Of a stretch of 24,931 nucleotides of DNA, positions 1-8,086 are shown in pieces (the stretch's first letter is position 1; each line of letters starts with the position of its first letter). A program made the translations under genes and the position numbers. The notes beneath the pieces are model-generated. The model saw only the letters and a program-made list of their open reading frames with translations. It did no database searches and was not told the origin of the DNA. Source of the DNA: Methanothrix sp. (GTDB taxonomy: Archaea > Halobacteriota > Methanosarcinia > Methanotrichales > Methanotrichaceae); assembly GCA_028688175.1 (NCBI GenBank), contig JAQTYS010000010.1, positions 1-24,931 on the forward strand. The letters run 5' to 3'.

Positions 1-1
1 T

Positions 2-805
2 CCATCCATTTCGCCAGTGCAGGATCCAAATGTCGAGGAGCTCCTCAGCAAAGGAATACAGGTCGCCATCTCTCTTTATTTCAAAGATGCCATCGAGAGG
101 ATGACTGAGGTAGGCATACCGGTAGTTGTCGTCCAGTACTCTGCGAGCAGCGAAAATTCGGGATTGCCACAGACCGAAGAAGAGTTCGCCAATTACATAA
201 AAAATGAGATGAGGCTTTACGGAAAGGTTGTGGGGCCGGATGCAGAGAAGAACGCAGACGCCTGGTGCGACTACTTCGATCAGAAGATGAAGTATCTGAA
301 ATCAAGAATTGACAGCCTGACTCCTGACCAGAGGCCCAGGGTCTTCTACAGCCGGGGTCCTGACCCGCAGACGACGCACACCAAGGGCTATTACACACAG
401 TGGTATGTACAGCTGGCTGGCGGAGACTATGCTGCAAAGAACGTCACTGGATCGGTTGCCGAGGCGATTTCCATGGAGCAGATAATCAAATGGAATCCAG
501 ACATCATCATCCTGGGGCGCATCAATAACACAGACGTCGTCATGAAGGACCCGAAATGGCAGGACATAAAGGCTGTGAAGGAAGGAAAGGTGTACCTCTG
601 CCCTGCTGGCGTCGCCTACTGGGACGGTGGCAGCGAGGGCGTGCTCTTCATGCAGTTTTTGGCCAAGACCATTCATCCCGAGCTTTTCCAGGACCTGGAC
701 ATGACAGAGGTGATAAAAGACTACTACTCCAGGTTCTTCAGATACGACCTGACAGACGATGAGGCTAACAGAATACTGAAAGCTCTGCCGCCTGCTGACA
801 GTTAG
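2..805 (+). CDS. ABC transporter solute-binding protein, iron/cobalamin type (5' truncated by window)
   Basis: Extracytoplasmic solute-binding protein of the periplasmic-binding-protein-2 family (FecB/BtuF-like), which captures iron chelates or corrinoids for an ABC importer. The reading frame is open from base 2 and runs into the window edge. Alignment to the paralogue at 929 shows that roughly 110 N-terminal residues, including the signal peptide, lie outside the window, so the GTG at 17 is an internal codon. Shared blocks with the neighbour include GPDPQ-TTHTK, QWYV-LAGGDYAA, EQIIKWNPD, ILGRINNT and the C-terminal DEANRILKALPPAD. Together these are the C-terminal lobe of the fold. The two genes are clearly a tandem duplication. 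No permease or ATPase gene is in view, so the substrate cannot be assigned; iron complex or cobalamin is family-level inference. Confidence 0.85.
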   Translation, partial: PSISPVQDPNVEELLSKGIQVAISLYFKDAIERMTEVGIPVVVVQYSASSENSGLPQTEEEFANYIKNEMRLYGKVVGPDAEKNADAWCDYFDQKMKYLKSRIDSLTPDQRPRVFYSRGPDPQTTHTKGYYTQWYVQLAGGDYAAKNVTGSVAEAISMEQIIKWNPDIIILGRINNTDVVMKDPKWQDIKAVKEGKVYLCPAGVAYWDGGSEGVLFMQFLAKTIHPELFQDLDMTEVIKDYYSRFFRYDLTDDEANRILKALPPADS

Positions 806-866
806 ATGGCAATTGGATAGCAGTCGGATTATTGATCTTAGGATTCGCAGATCACGAGTCCTGGGA

Positions 867-877
867 TTTTTTTTATT
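867..877 (+). terminator. T-rich putative terminator
   Basis: An uninterrupted run of eight T (867-874) followed by ATTT lies about 60 bases after the stop of the first solute-binding protein gene and 50 bases before the next start. Archaeal termination commonly uses such U-tracts without a hairpin, and I see no convincing stem before it. It suggests that the two paralogues can be transcribed separately. Confidence 0.4.
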
Positions 878-928
878 TGGGCAATATCAATCACTTTTAA
901 GATAGTTCCTTATGACGGAGTCACGAGA

Positions 929-2041
929 ATGAGCAATAAAATGAAAAAAGACGGTAAACTGAAACTCATCGGCGTCTGTGCAGTCGCTGCAATTCTTATG
1001 CTTGCAGCCGTTGTCCTTGGAGATACGACACAGCCGCTGGAAACTGCAACCCAGACAGTACAAATAACTGATGTTGTTGGAAGGACTGTAGAGATACCGG
1101 CAAATGTAACCTGTGTGGCATCTCTGGCAGGTCAAGGGTACGACAAATTCATAATCCTTAATCAGACCGACAGGGTTTCAGAGATGCACCCTGTGACCTG
1201 TCCCTGGGCATTCAGGGTAGCTCCAGAGCTCAAGGACATTCCAATTGTGACATCGGAAAACGACCCAAATATCGAAGACCTTCTCAGTAAGAATGTGCAG
1301 GTCGTCTTCTCAATGTACTTTCGGAAAGGAGTCGATAAGATGACTGATGCCGGCATACCGGTGGTTGTTCCTCAATTCGCTGCCGACAACGACAACTCCG
1401 GGTTGCCGCAAAATGAGTCCGAGTTTGAAGACCTGGTCAAGCAGGAGATGATGCTCTACGGCAGGGTCATGGGCCCGCAAGCAGAGAAGAATGCGAGAGA
1501 GTGGTGCGAATACTTCGATCAAAAGGTTAATTATGTGAAATCGAGAACGCAAGGCCTGAACCCCAGCCAGCGTCCCACCGTATTCTGGGGAAAGGGTCCA
1601 GATCCGCAGATAACTCATACCAAAAACTCTTACCTGCAGTGGTATGTTGAGATCGCCGGCGGCGATTATGCAGCAGAGAATGTCACAGGGTCAGGCGTTC
1701 AAACCATATCAATAGAACAGATAATCAAATGGAATCCCGATTTCGTCTTCCTGGGGCGAGTCAATAACACTAGTATCGTCATGGGTGACACCAAATGGAA
1801 AAATATAAAGGCAGTACAAAACGGAAATCTCTATCTGAGTCCGGCAGGTGTGTCCTGGTGGGACTATGGCAGCGAAGGGATTCTCTTCATGGAGTTCGTG
1901 GCAAAGACCATTCATCCAGAGCTGTTCAATGACCTGGACATGACCAAGGAGGTTAAAGAGTATTACTCGAAATTCTATCGCTACGAACTGACGAATGAAG
2001 AGGCAAACAGGATACTGAAGCATCTGCCGCCTGCCGATTGA
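929..2041 (+). CDS. ABC transporter solute-binding protein, iron/cobalamin type
   Basis: Full-length (370 aa) solute-binding protein of the periplasmic-binding-protein-2 family, expected on the outer face of the membrane where it delivers a metal chelate or corrinoid to an ABC importer. The N-terminus has a charged stretch (KMKKDGKLK) followed by a hydrophobic segment at about residues 12-30, a signal peptide or membrane anchor. The family start motif TDVVGRTVEIPANV is at about 47-60. The ligand-binding lobes follow, with GPDPQITHTK, QWYVEIAGGDYAA and EQIIKWNPDFVFLGRV. The ATG is supported by GGAG at 917-920, eight bases upstream. The protein matches the upstream gene along its whole visible length, so this is a tandem duplication. 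Substrate is unknown because no transporter partners are in the window. Confidence 0.88.
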   Translation: MSNKMKKDGKLKLIGVCAVAAILMLAAVVLGDTTQPLETATQTVQITDVVGRTVEIPANVTCVASLAGQGYDKFIILNQTDRVSEMHPVTCPWAFRVAPELKDIPIVTSENDPNIEDLLSKNVQVVFSMYFRKGVDKMTDAGIPVVVPQFAADNDNSGLPQNESEFEDLVKQEMMLYGRVMGPQAEKNAREWCEYFDQKVNYVKSRTQGLNPSQRPTVFWGKGPDPQITHTKNSYLQWYVEIAGGDYAAENVTGSGVQTISIEQIIKWNPDFVFLGRVNNTSIVMGDTKWKNIKAVQNGNLYLSPAGVSWWDYGSEGILFMEFVAKTIHPELFNDLDMTKEVKEYYSKFYRYELTNEEANRILKHLPPAD

Positions 2042-2083
2042 TTGGCAGGAAGAATCATAAACGAAAATGCGGAGGATAAGAAT

Positions 2084-2212
2084 GTGGCTGAGAGTTACCA
2101 GGAGTCGGCTTCTATGCAGAGGCAAGTGGAATATGCGCGAGCCCTTAAGGGAGATATCGCTATCGGCCTCAATTCAAAGAAGAATGCAACTCCTGAGCTA
2201 ATATCGAATTAA
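2084..2212 (+). CDS. Possible small ORF downstream of the solute-binding protein
   Basis: A good Shine-Dalgarno sequence (GGAGG, 2071-2075) lies just after the stop of the preceding gene. It could serve either a GTG at 2084 (42 codons, stop 2210-2212) or an ATG at 2082 in another frame (39 codons, stop 2199-2201). The GTG frame gives a balanced, acidic-then-lysine peptide (for example ESYQESASMQRQVEYARAL) and looks more protein-like than the arginine-rich ATG frame. No family is recognised. It could be a genuine small protein, a decayed gene end, or chance. Confidence 0.25.
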   Translation: MAESYQESASMQRQVEYARALKGDIAIGLNSKKNATPELISN

Positions 2213-2264
2213 CCGTTAAGTTTATCCTCTCTCATAAGGGTTTATTCATATAAGGGGATCTCTA

Positions 2265-3941
2265 CTGCGCAAACACCATCGTCTCGTACTAGCTTTGATT
2301 CTCATCTTCCTGATCTACAGCCTTATCTTTATGGCACTGATGAGCCTTGAGGGGCAGTCTGCCAATGTGAATATTGCCACAGCAGTCTACTGGGTGGTGG
2401 TGACCATGACCACTCTTGGCTTTGGAGATATCGTCTTTAAAACCCCAATTGGATACTTATTCACCATAATCGTATCCCTCTCCGGAATTGCCATCCTCTG
2501 GGCGGTGGTCGTCCCTCTCGGTATAACACCCAATCTGGAACTCATAATCCGAGCCATTCCCATTTCCGCTCCTGAGAAGATGCAGGGACACATAATTATT
2601 TCCGGATATAATCCTATTGTGGATACATTGGCCGAGAGATTTTCTCTGCTCAATATCCCATTTTTGATCATCGAGCGTTCGGAGAGCGTGGCCAGAAGCA
2701 TCTATAAAAATTATCCAGTGGTATGGGGAGATCCTTCTCGAGCAGAGGTGCAGAAAAGAGCCTGCATCAGCTCTGCCCGGCTTTTTATAGCCAACGAAAA
2801 TGACGAGCTGAATGCCGAGGTCATCTTAACACTGCGAGATATTTCTGATATCGAGATCATAGCACTGGTAGACGATCTGGCAAGATCCAGGTTCCTGAGG
2901 TATGCTGGAGCCTCCCGCATAATCTCGCCCAAAACGCTGCTGGGAACCTTCATAGCCCAGATCACATCGCTGCCCATGAGAAATGTGTTTCCTGGATCAA
3001 TCCAGCTCTTTGGCGATCTTCTCCTGGTTGAGCTACCCATCTATCCGGGAGCGGAGCTTATCGGAGAGAAGCTGGAGGAAAGCGGCATAAATAGATCTGG
3101 CGCAGGCATTGTAGGCATCTGGCAGAGAGGAGTCTTTCATCCCAACCCAGGGCCAGAGGAGACAGTGCACTCCAATTCGGTGTTGATGGCTGTGGGAAAT
3201 ATCGACCAGCTATCTGCTATCAGAGATCTCACTCTGGGTACTCGCGGGGAGGGGCCTCAAATGATCCTGGGTTACGGGGATGTGGGAAAACGAGTGGCAA
3301 CCGTGCTATCCGACTGCGGAACCAACCCCACGATCCTGGACCTGCGTGATCTAACTGAAACCGACTTTGCGCATATCATCGGAGATGCCACAGCAGAGAC
3401 CGATCTCCTGCAAGCAGGAATTAAGGAGGCCGTTGGAGTCATGATCATGCTCAACCAGGACTCGGATGCCATTTATGCCACTCTTCTCGCCAAGAACCTT
3501 AATCCCCAAGCCTTTGTGGTGGTTCGAGCCAATAACCTTCGGTCAGCCGAGAATATCTATCGGGCCGGGGCCGATTATGTAGCATCTTTGCCAATTGTAG
3601 CCAGTCACATGCTGGCCAGGATTATTCAGGGAGAAGAGGAGAAGCTGGATTTGCTATATGAGGATCTGGAACTGAAGATATTCCATGTAAGAAAGAGGTC
3701 CGGCCTGGCAGGAAAAACCCTGGAAGAACTGGATTTACCGCAGAGGTTCGGCTGTCGGGTTGTAGCTCTGGAGCGATTGGGCCAGGCCATGGCAGTGCCG
3801 GACAAAAAGACGGTAGTAGAAGGTGGCGATATTCTGGCGCTGATGGGCAGCCCGAAGGGCATCGAGGCCTTTAGCCGGAAATACGATCGAAGAAATGTTT
3901 GGAAAAAGAGACTGAAGATCCTGATGCCAAATGATTTATAA
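2265..3941 (+). CDS. Potassium channel with tandem RCK (TrkA-N/TrkA-C) domains
   Basis: Two-transmembrane K+ channel subunit with cytoplasmic regulatory domains. Numbered from the TTG at 2295 (548 aa): first membrane helix about 1-17, pore helix and selectivity filter TTLGFGD at 39-45, second helix about 52-78. RCK1 starts at about 98 (IIISGYNPIVDTL) and a second RCK at about 323 (MILGYGDVGKRV, an intact GxGxxG nucleotide-binding loop). TrkA-C-like segments lie at about 235-310 and 458-525. RCK1 lacks the canonical glycine pattern. MthK has one RCK per subunit, whereas this protein carries two in series like GsuK. The start is uncertain: the frame is open from 2238 with no ATG, and a TTG start cuts into the first helix. 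A CTG at 2265, seven bases after AGGGG (2253-2257), would add basic residues (RKHHR) before the helix, so I place the start there tentatively. Confidence 0.85.
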   Translation: MRKHHRLVLALILIFLIYSLIFMALMSLEGQSANVNIATAVYWVVVTMTTLGFGDIVFKTPIGYLFTIIVSLSGIAILWAVVVPLGITPNLELIIRAIPISAPEKMQGHIIISGYNPIVDTLAERFSLLNIPFLIIERSESVARSIYKNYPVVWGDPSRAEVQKRACISSARLFIANENDELNAEVILTLRDISDIEIIALVDDLARSRFLRYAGASRIISPKTLLGTFIAQITSLPMRNVFPGSIQLFGDLLLVELPIYPGAELIGEKLEESGINRSGAGIVGIWQRGVFHPNPGPEETVHSNSVLMAVGNIDQLSAIRDLTLGTRGEGPQMILGYGDVGKRVATVLSDCGTNPTILDLRDLTETDFAHIIGDATAETDLLQAGIKEAVGVMIMLNQDSDAIYATLLAKNLNPQAFVVVRANNLRSAENIYRAGADYVASLPIVASHMLARIIQGEEEKLDLLYEDLELKIFHVRKRSGLAGKTLEELDLPQRFGCRVVALERLGQAMAVPDKKTVVEGGDILALMGSPKGIEAFSRKYDRRNVWKKRLKILMPNDL

Positions 3942-3953
3942 TTTAGGTGGAAA

Positions 3954-3975
3954 GCCGCGCTCTTCAGGACGCGGT
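3954..3975 (+). repeat. Short hairpin with CTCTTCAGGA loop
   Basis: CCGCG (3955-3959) and CGCGG (3970-3974) form a perfect five-pair stem, extended by a G-T pair, around a ten-base loop. It sits 13 bases after the channel gene stop and is followed 26 bases later by TTTTTT (4002-4007), so it may take part in termination. The arrangement AAGCC..CTCTTCAGG..GCGG also resembles the subterminal hairpins of IS200/IS605-type elements, but no transposase is nearby. Confidence 0.35.
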
Positions 3976-3994
3976 AGTTCTCTTCCGGGGAAAT

Positions 3995-4005
3995 ACTTAT
4001 ATTTT
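3995..4005 (+). promoter_or_regulatory. TATA-like box for the beta-helix gene
   Basis: ACTTATATTTT lies about 25 bases before the ATG at 4026, the usual archaeal TATA-to-start distance. The transcript would then have little or no leader. A weak AGGT (4017-4020) lies just before the start. This is a sequence-pattern call only. Confidence 0.4.
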
Positions 4006-4025
4006 TTAATCGCAAAAGGTAAATT

Positions 4026-5528
4026 ATGCCTTCAATTATTCATTTGGCAATCGTCTTTTTCCTGATTGCCACCATATCCTTATCAGCTTTATCGCAGGCA
4101 TCGCAGGAATCGGTCATCACCGTCGGACCTCAAGGCTGCGATTTCTACCGGATCGAAGCTGCTCTCGATTCGGCAGGTCCGGGAGATATCATCGAGGTGC
4201 AGAGCGGTGAGTACTACGTCAATTTGAATATAACAACCCCCCTCATAACTCTTCGGGGCATAGATACGGGAAATGGCAAGCCCATCCTGCGAGCCGGAAG
4301 CTCCACAGCCGATATCGAGGATCGAGGCATCGGTGTAACTGAGATGACGGTGATGACTGGAGGTACGGCAATTGCCATCCGGGAATTTGGCTGCATAGTT
4401 GACGGTTTTGACATAACAGGCGTCATCCCGCCGGTTCCCTATGGCTCAGGGGAGCACAATGACCTCATAGGCAATGCAGGTATCAGAGTCTACTCCGACG
4501 GGAATACCATATCCAACAATACCTTTTACGACAATGAACTGACAGCCATTGGTCTATGGAATTGCAGCAACAACAGGATCATCAATAACACCATAAAGGA
4601 CATCCCCTTTGGATATGCAGTTGAACTGTATAACTCAAATGCAACCACAATTGAAGGAAACAAGCTGCTCCATAACCACTGGGGAATTGAGATGCAGAGA
4701 AGCGACTCAAATACAATTGAAGGCAATGAGATAACTGATAGCATCAACGACGCAATTAGGGCTATGAAATGCAATTTTACCATAATTTCCGGCAACATAA
4801 TCACAGGCAGCGGCTGGGAGAGTGAGTATGAGGGAAATGGAAAAGGCATATCGTTGATGGGATCTATGAGCGCAATAACCAACAATCTCATAGAGTTCAA
4901 TAGGGATGACGGTATCCACATTGAGAGCATCTTCTGGAACAACTATCCCGCTGATGAGTCCTATGATAATTTCATCCATAAAAACAAGATCAAGCGCAAT
5001 GGCAAAGACGGAATCTCTCTGGTAAAGAGCTGGGAAAATCAGCTATGGGATAACAACATCACCGCCAATCATGGCAATGGCATAGGCTTAACCTTCAGCC
5101 ACAACAATACACTTGAATTAAACAACATCAGCCAAAACCAGCAGGGCATACTCCTCTACCAATCCAACTATACGAGAATTGCCAATTCCACTATTATGGA
5201 TGAAGTAAAAGGCGGAATTATTCTCGATCAATACTGCACAGGGAACACTCTTGCCTTTAACATAGTCTCCAATAGCACCGAAGGCATCAATATCTCAGGC
5301 GGCTCTTATTCAAATGCCATATTTGGAAATAATCTCACCTCAAATGTTCAGCCGGTCTGGGACATTGCAAGCAATTCCTGGGATAAGGAAGGCAAGGGCA
5401 ACTATTACGGCCAACCGGATTGCAAGGACCAGGACAGTGACGGCATTTGCGACTTGCCCTACCTGATTGCCGGAGGCACCAGCGTGGATCACTACCCACT
5501 GGTGAGCTGGTCGAGACTGCCCGGATGA
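4026..5528 (+). CDS. Secreted right-handed beta-helix (NosD-like) protein
   Basis: A 500-aa exported protein. An N-terminal signal peptide covers about residues 1-25 (hydrophobic IIHLAIVFFLIATISLSALSQA). The early segment ITVGPQGCDFYRIEAALDSAGPGDIIEVQSGEY is the usual opening of NosD/pectin-lyase-fold proteins. From about 110 to 450 there are many short repeats of the type N-x-I-x-x-N-x-I (SNNTFYDNE, NNRIINNTI, TIEGNKL, NTIEGNEIT, NTLELNNIS), the rungs of the parallel beta-helix. The C-terminus has GNYYGQPDC, then a DQDSDGICD calcium-loop-like motif, then LPYLIAGGTSVDHYPLVSW, a tail common in methanogen surface proteins. No C-terminal membrane anchor is visible. Family members include copper-site maturation proteins and polysaccharide-binding or lytic proteins. 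No catalytic residues can be assigned, so the role is probably at the cell surface. Confidence 0.8.
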   Translation: MPSIIHLAIVFFLIATISLSALSQASQESVITVGPQGCDFYRIEAALDSAGPGDIIEVQSGEYYVNLNITTPLITLRGIDTGNGKPILRAGSSTADIEDRGIGVTEMTVMTGGTAIAIREFGCIVDGFDITGVIPPVPYGSGEHNDLIGNAGIRVYSDGNTISNNTFYDNELTAIGLWNCSNNRIINNTIKDIPFGYAVELYNSNATTIEGNKLLHNHWGIEMQRSDSNTIEGNEITDSINDAIRAMKCNFTIISGNIITGSGWESEYEGNGKGISLMGSMSAITNNLIEFNRDDGIHIESIFWNNYPADESYDNFIHKNKIKRNGKDGISLVKSWENQLWDNNITANHGNGIGLTFSHNNTLELNNISQNQQGILLYQSNYTRIANSTIMDEVKGGIILDQYCTGNTLAFNIVSNSTEGINISGGSYSNAIFGNNLTSNVQPVWDIASNSWDKEGKGNYYGQPDCKDQDSDGICDLPYLIAGGTSVDHYPLVSWSRLPG

Positions 5529-5559
5529 GCATCAATTACCTATACAACGAGTCAATTGC

Positions 5560-7470
5560 ATGAATGACAAGATAGCCGAAGAAATCAAAAGCAGATGGCC
5601 CAGCAAGTTCTATGATCAGGAACGCTACGTCTTCCAAAGTATCCGGCCAGGTGACCGAATATTTGTAGGCACGGGCTGCGGTGAGCCACAGCATCTGGTC
5701 AGCTCTCTGCTCAATTTCGTTCAGAGCCAGCCTAAGGCCTTCATGGATGCCGAGCTTATAAACATAGTCACACTGGGCGTCGCCGCCTACACGAACGAAA
5801 AGTTCAAAGACAACTTTCGGCTCAACTCCTTTTTTATCGGTGACAACACCCGAAAGTCGGTAAACCAGTGCGGGGCCGACTACACACCCATCTTCCTTTC
5901 ACAGTTGCCGGCTCTAATCCGATCAGAGAGGATACCTATTGATGTGGCTCTCATCCAGACCACGCTCCCTGATGAAGATGGTAATATGAATCTGGGAGTT
6001 AGCGTGGACATCGTCCGGGCGGCCGTCGATAAGGCAAAAATAGTGATCGCCCAGCCTAACTCGTTTATGCCTGCTGTGCAAGGAGATGGCTGGATCAGCA
6101 TGGATGAAGTCGACTACATCATTGCTAAAGATGAACCATTGTTGGAGTATATCGAAGACGTTCCCGGAGATATTGCTCAAAAGATCGGAGGATATGTCGC
6201 ACGTATTGTGGAAGACGGTTCGACCATTCAAGTGGGGTATGGCAGCATTCCCAATGCGGTCGTCAGCAGTCTGCAAGGGAAAAAGCATCTGGGAGTGCAC
6301 ACGGAACTGCTTAACGATGGTATTGCCGCTCTGATGGAGAACGGAGTTGTGGACAATAGCCAAAAGAGCCTGAATCCCGGCAAGAGCATTGCAACCTTCT
6401 GCATGGGCCGGCGCCAGACCTTTGATTTTCTGAAGGATAAAAGCTCTATAGAGTTTCGTGCAATCGACTATACCAATAATCCCCTCATCATTGCTCAGAA
6501 TAGCAAGATGACGGCCATCAACAGCGCTCTGCAAGTCGATCTCACCGGACAGGTATCGGCAGAATCTTTAGGGCACAGTTTCTACAGCGGTATCGGCGGC
6601 CAGGCAGATTTCATGCGAGGAGCAGCCCTTGCCCCTGGCGGAAAGACCATTATCGCCCTGCCTTCTACAGCGCATCAGATGGGGCAGGATCTCTCTACCA
6701 GAGGGCCGCAGGTCTCCAGGATTGTGCCATTCCTCAGCGAGGGAGCAGGAGTCACCTTAACCAGGGGTGATATTCACTATGTTGTAACTGAATATGGTAT
6801 CGCCTATTTGCATGGCAAAAGCATTCGAGAGAGGGCCATGGATCTTATCACCATCGCCCATCCCAATTTCCGGCTCTGGTTGATTGAGGAGGCCAGGAGA
6901 CTGCATCTCATCTATCCGGATCAGGCCTTCATCCCCGGCATAAAAGGCGAGTATCCAGAGGATCTGGAGGTTTTAAAGACCACCGCCAAAGGCTTGCAGA
7001 TTCTCTTGCGGCCCATCAAGATCAGTGATGAGCCGATGCTCAAGGACTTCTTTTACTCACTATCTCATGAAAGCATGTATCAAAGATTCATCTCAGCCAG
7101 GAGAGACATACCCCATGAATTGCTGCAAGAATTTGTGGTAGTGGACTACTTCCAGAAGATGATACTGGTAGCCGTAATACAGGAAGGTGACAGAGAATCT
7201 ATCTGCGGATTGGGCCAGTACGGTCTGAACAGCGATACCTACACCGCGGATGTAGCTTTGGTGGTGAGGGACGACTGCCAGAAAAAAGGTGTGGCAGGTG
7301 AACTGCTCAGCTATCTGACTTATCTTGCCAAGAGACAGGGGATCCTGGGTTTCACGGCAGAGGTTCTGGTAGGCAATGATCCTGTCTTCCGGCTTTTTAA
7401 GAAAATGGGATTTGATGTGAGCAAGAGGAGCGCGGAAGGGGTTTATGAGATGCTGGCTATGTTCAGATAA
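5560..7470 (+). CDS. Acetyl-CoA hydrolase/CoA-transferase fused to GNAT acetyltransferase
   Basis: A 636-aa two-domain cytoplasmic protein. Residues about 1-460 are an acetyl-CoA hydrolase/transferase of the 4-hydroxybutyrate CoA-transferase type. Visible motifs are VGTGCGEP at 36-43, GYGSIPNAV at 226-234, the likely catalytic glutamate E249 in VHTELLNDG, and the conserved VVTEYGIAYLHGKSIRERA at 408-426. Residues about 480-636 are a GNAT N-acetyltransferase domain with the acetyl-CoA-binding pattern QKKGVAGELL at 574-583 and a closing FKKMGF near 613. The family is known as a CoA-transferase/GNAT fusion. The first domain moves or hydrolyses CoA from acyl-CoA; the second may acetylate protein lysines. 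The start is the first ATG, 31 bases after the preceding stop, without a strong ribosome site. Both domains appear intact. The substrate is unknown. Confidence 0.85.
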   Translation: MNDKIAEEIKSRWPSKFYDQERYVFQSIRPGDRIFVGTGCGEPQHLVSSLLNFVQSQPKAFMDAELINIVTLGVAAYTNEKFKDNFRLNSFFIGDNTRKSVNQCGADYTPIFLSQLPALIRSERIPIDVALIQTTLPDEDGNMNLGVSVDIVRAAVDKAKIVIAQPNSFMPAVQGDGWISMDEVDYIIAKDEPLLEYIEDVPGDIAQKIGGYVARIVEDGSTIQVGYGSIPNAVVSSLQGKKHLGVHTELLNDGIAALMENGVVDNSQKSLNPGKSIATFCMGRRQTFDFLKDKSSIEFRAIDYTNNPLIIAQNSKMTAINSALQVDLTGQVSAESLGHSFYSGIGGQADFMRGAALAPGGKTIIALPSTAHQMGQDLSTRGPQVSRIVPFLSEGAGVTLTRGDIHYVVTEYGIAYLHGKSIRERAMDLITIAHPNFRLWLIEEARRLHLIYPDQAFIPGIKGEYPEDLEVLKTTAKGLQILLRPIKISDEPMLKDFFYSLSHESMYQRFISARRDIPHELLQEFVVVDYFQKMILVAVIQEGDRESICGLGQYGLNSDTYTADVALVVRDDCQKKGVAGELLSYLTYLAKRQGILGFTAEVLVGNDPVFRLFKKMGFDVSKRSAEGVYEMLAMFR

Positions 7471-7501
7471 TGACTATTTCTTATTGCCAATCTTATTATC
7501 A

Positions 7502-7714
7502 TTATGCGGAAATCCAATCCGCGCGGGAGATCCCTGCATCATTTAAAATTGTTTTGATGAGATTTACATCTACGTCCTCACCTTGATGCGGATTTGGCAA
7601 GGTGTCGCCAATGATCATGTAAGGGTGCTTTCTGCCATGGTGCGGTCCTTCCAATCCAAGCTTCTTCAGCTTCTTAATGAGGACTCGATAAGGAACGGGA
7701 ACTATTTTACACAA
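7502..7714 (-). CDS. hicA: HicA-family mRNA interferase toxin
   Basis: A 70-aa HicA toxin, a double-stranded-RNA-binding-fold ribonuclease that cleaves mRNA. The core VPYRVLIKKLKKLGLEGP, then HHGRKHPYM with the family histidine, then IPNPH-like LPNPHQGEDV and the tail IKTILNDAGISRADW match the archaeal and cyanobacterial HicA subgroup along its full length. I choose the TTG at 7712-7714 because it gives the normal family length. Its first bases overlap the end of hicB by eight bases, and an AGGAG lies ten bases upstream inside hicB. Longer in-frame extensions are hicB shadow sequence. The gene is transcribed after hicB, the antitoxin-first order, and converges with the CoA-transferase gene. 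Confidence 0.82.
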   Translation of the reverse strand: MCKIVPVPYRVLIKKLKKLGLEGPHHGRKHPYMIIGDTLPNPHQGEDVDVNLIKTILNDAGISRADWISA

Positions 7715-7958
7715 TGGCCATCGGCTCCTGAGAGACCCCGATTGTATAACCCTCAAGGGACGTAATGGCGAAGACTCTTTGCAGCCGAATGGCAATCCAT
7801 TCTTCAATTACTTCTATAAGATCTTCCCGGCATTTCTCAATAGTCTCACCGGTAGCTATCACGCCACGAAGACCTTCCACAGTGGCCATGTAGGAGCCAT
7901 TCTCCAGGGATTCGTACTTCGCTAGCCGCAAAGCTGCCCCGATATACTCCGAGAACAT
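7707..7958 (-). CDS. hicB: HicB-family antitoxin
   Basis: An 83-aa HicB antitoxin with the partial RNase-H fold that binds and neutralises HicA. The block MFSEYIGAALRLAKYESLENG, then ATVEGLRGVIATG, then CREDLIEVIEEWIAIRL is characteristic of this subgroup. I place the start at 7958 because family members begin with M-x-x-E-Y-I. An upstream in-frame ATG at 8012 would add 18 mostly basic residues, has an AAGG six bases before it and cannot be excluded. The next gene, hicA, overlaps its stop, so the two are translationally linked. HicB proteins often repress their own promoter, but this one has no obvious added helix-turn-helix or ribbon-helix-helix domain. Confidence 0.85.
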   Translation of the reverse strand: MFSEYIGAALRLAKYESLENGSYMATVEGLRGVIATGETIEKCREDLIEVIEEWIAIRLQRVFAITSLEGYTIGVSQEPMAIV

Positions 7959-8086
7959 GATAAGTTCTACTACTCTATGGGATTTAACTTTTATCGTTTG
8001 ATTTTTTTTCATGAGATGCCTTTTGCTCAGGCTGCGTACTCCGCCAGGGGCCCCAGCCGGGAGCCTTCCGTTCATGAATTCAGGTC

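Noticed and set aside
2278..2293. CTCGTACTA string resembling the reverse of the sarcin-ricin loop
   Set aside because: Only nine bases match and there is no stem, so I treat it as chance, unlike the 17-base match at 21921-21937.
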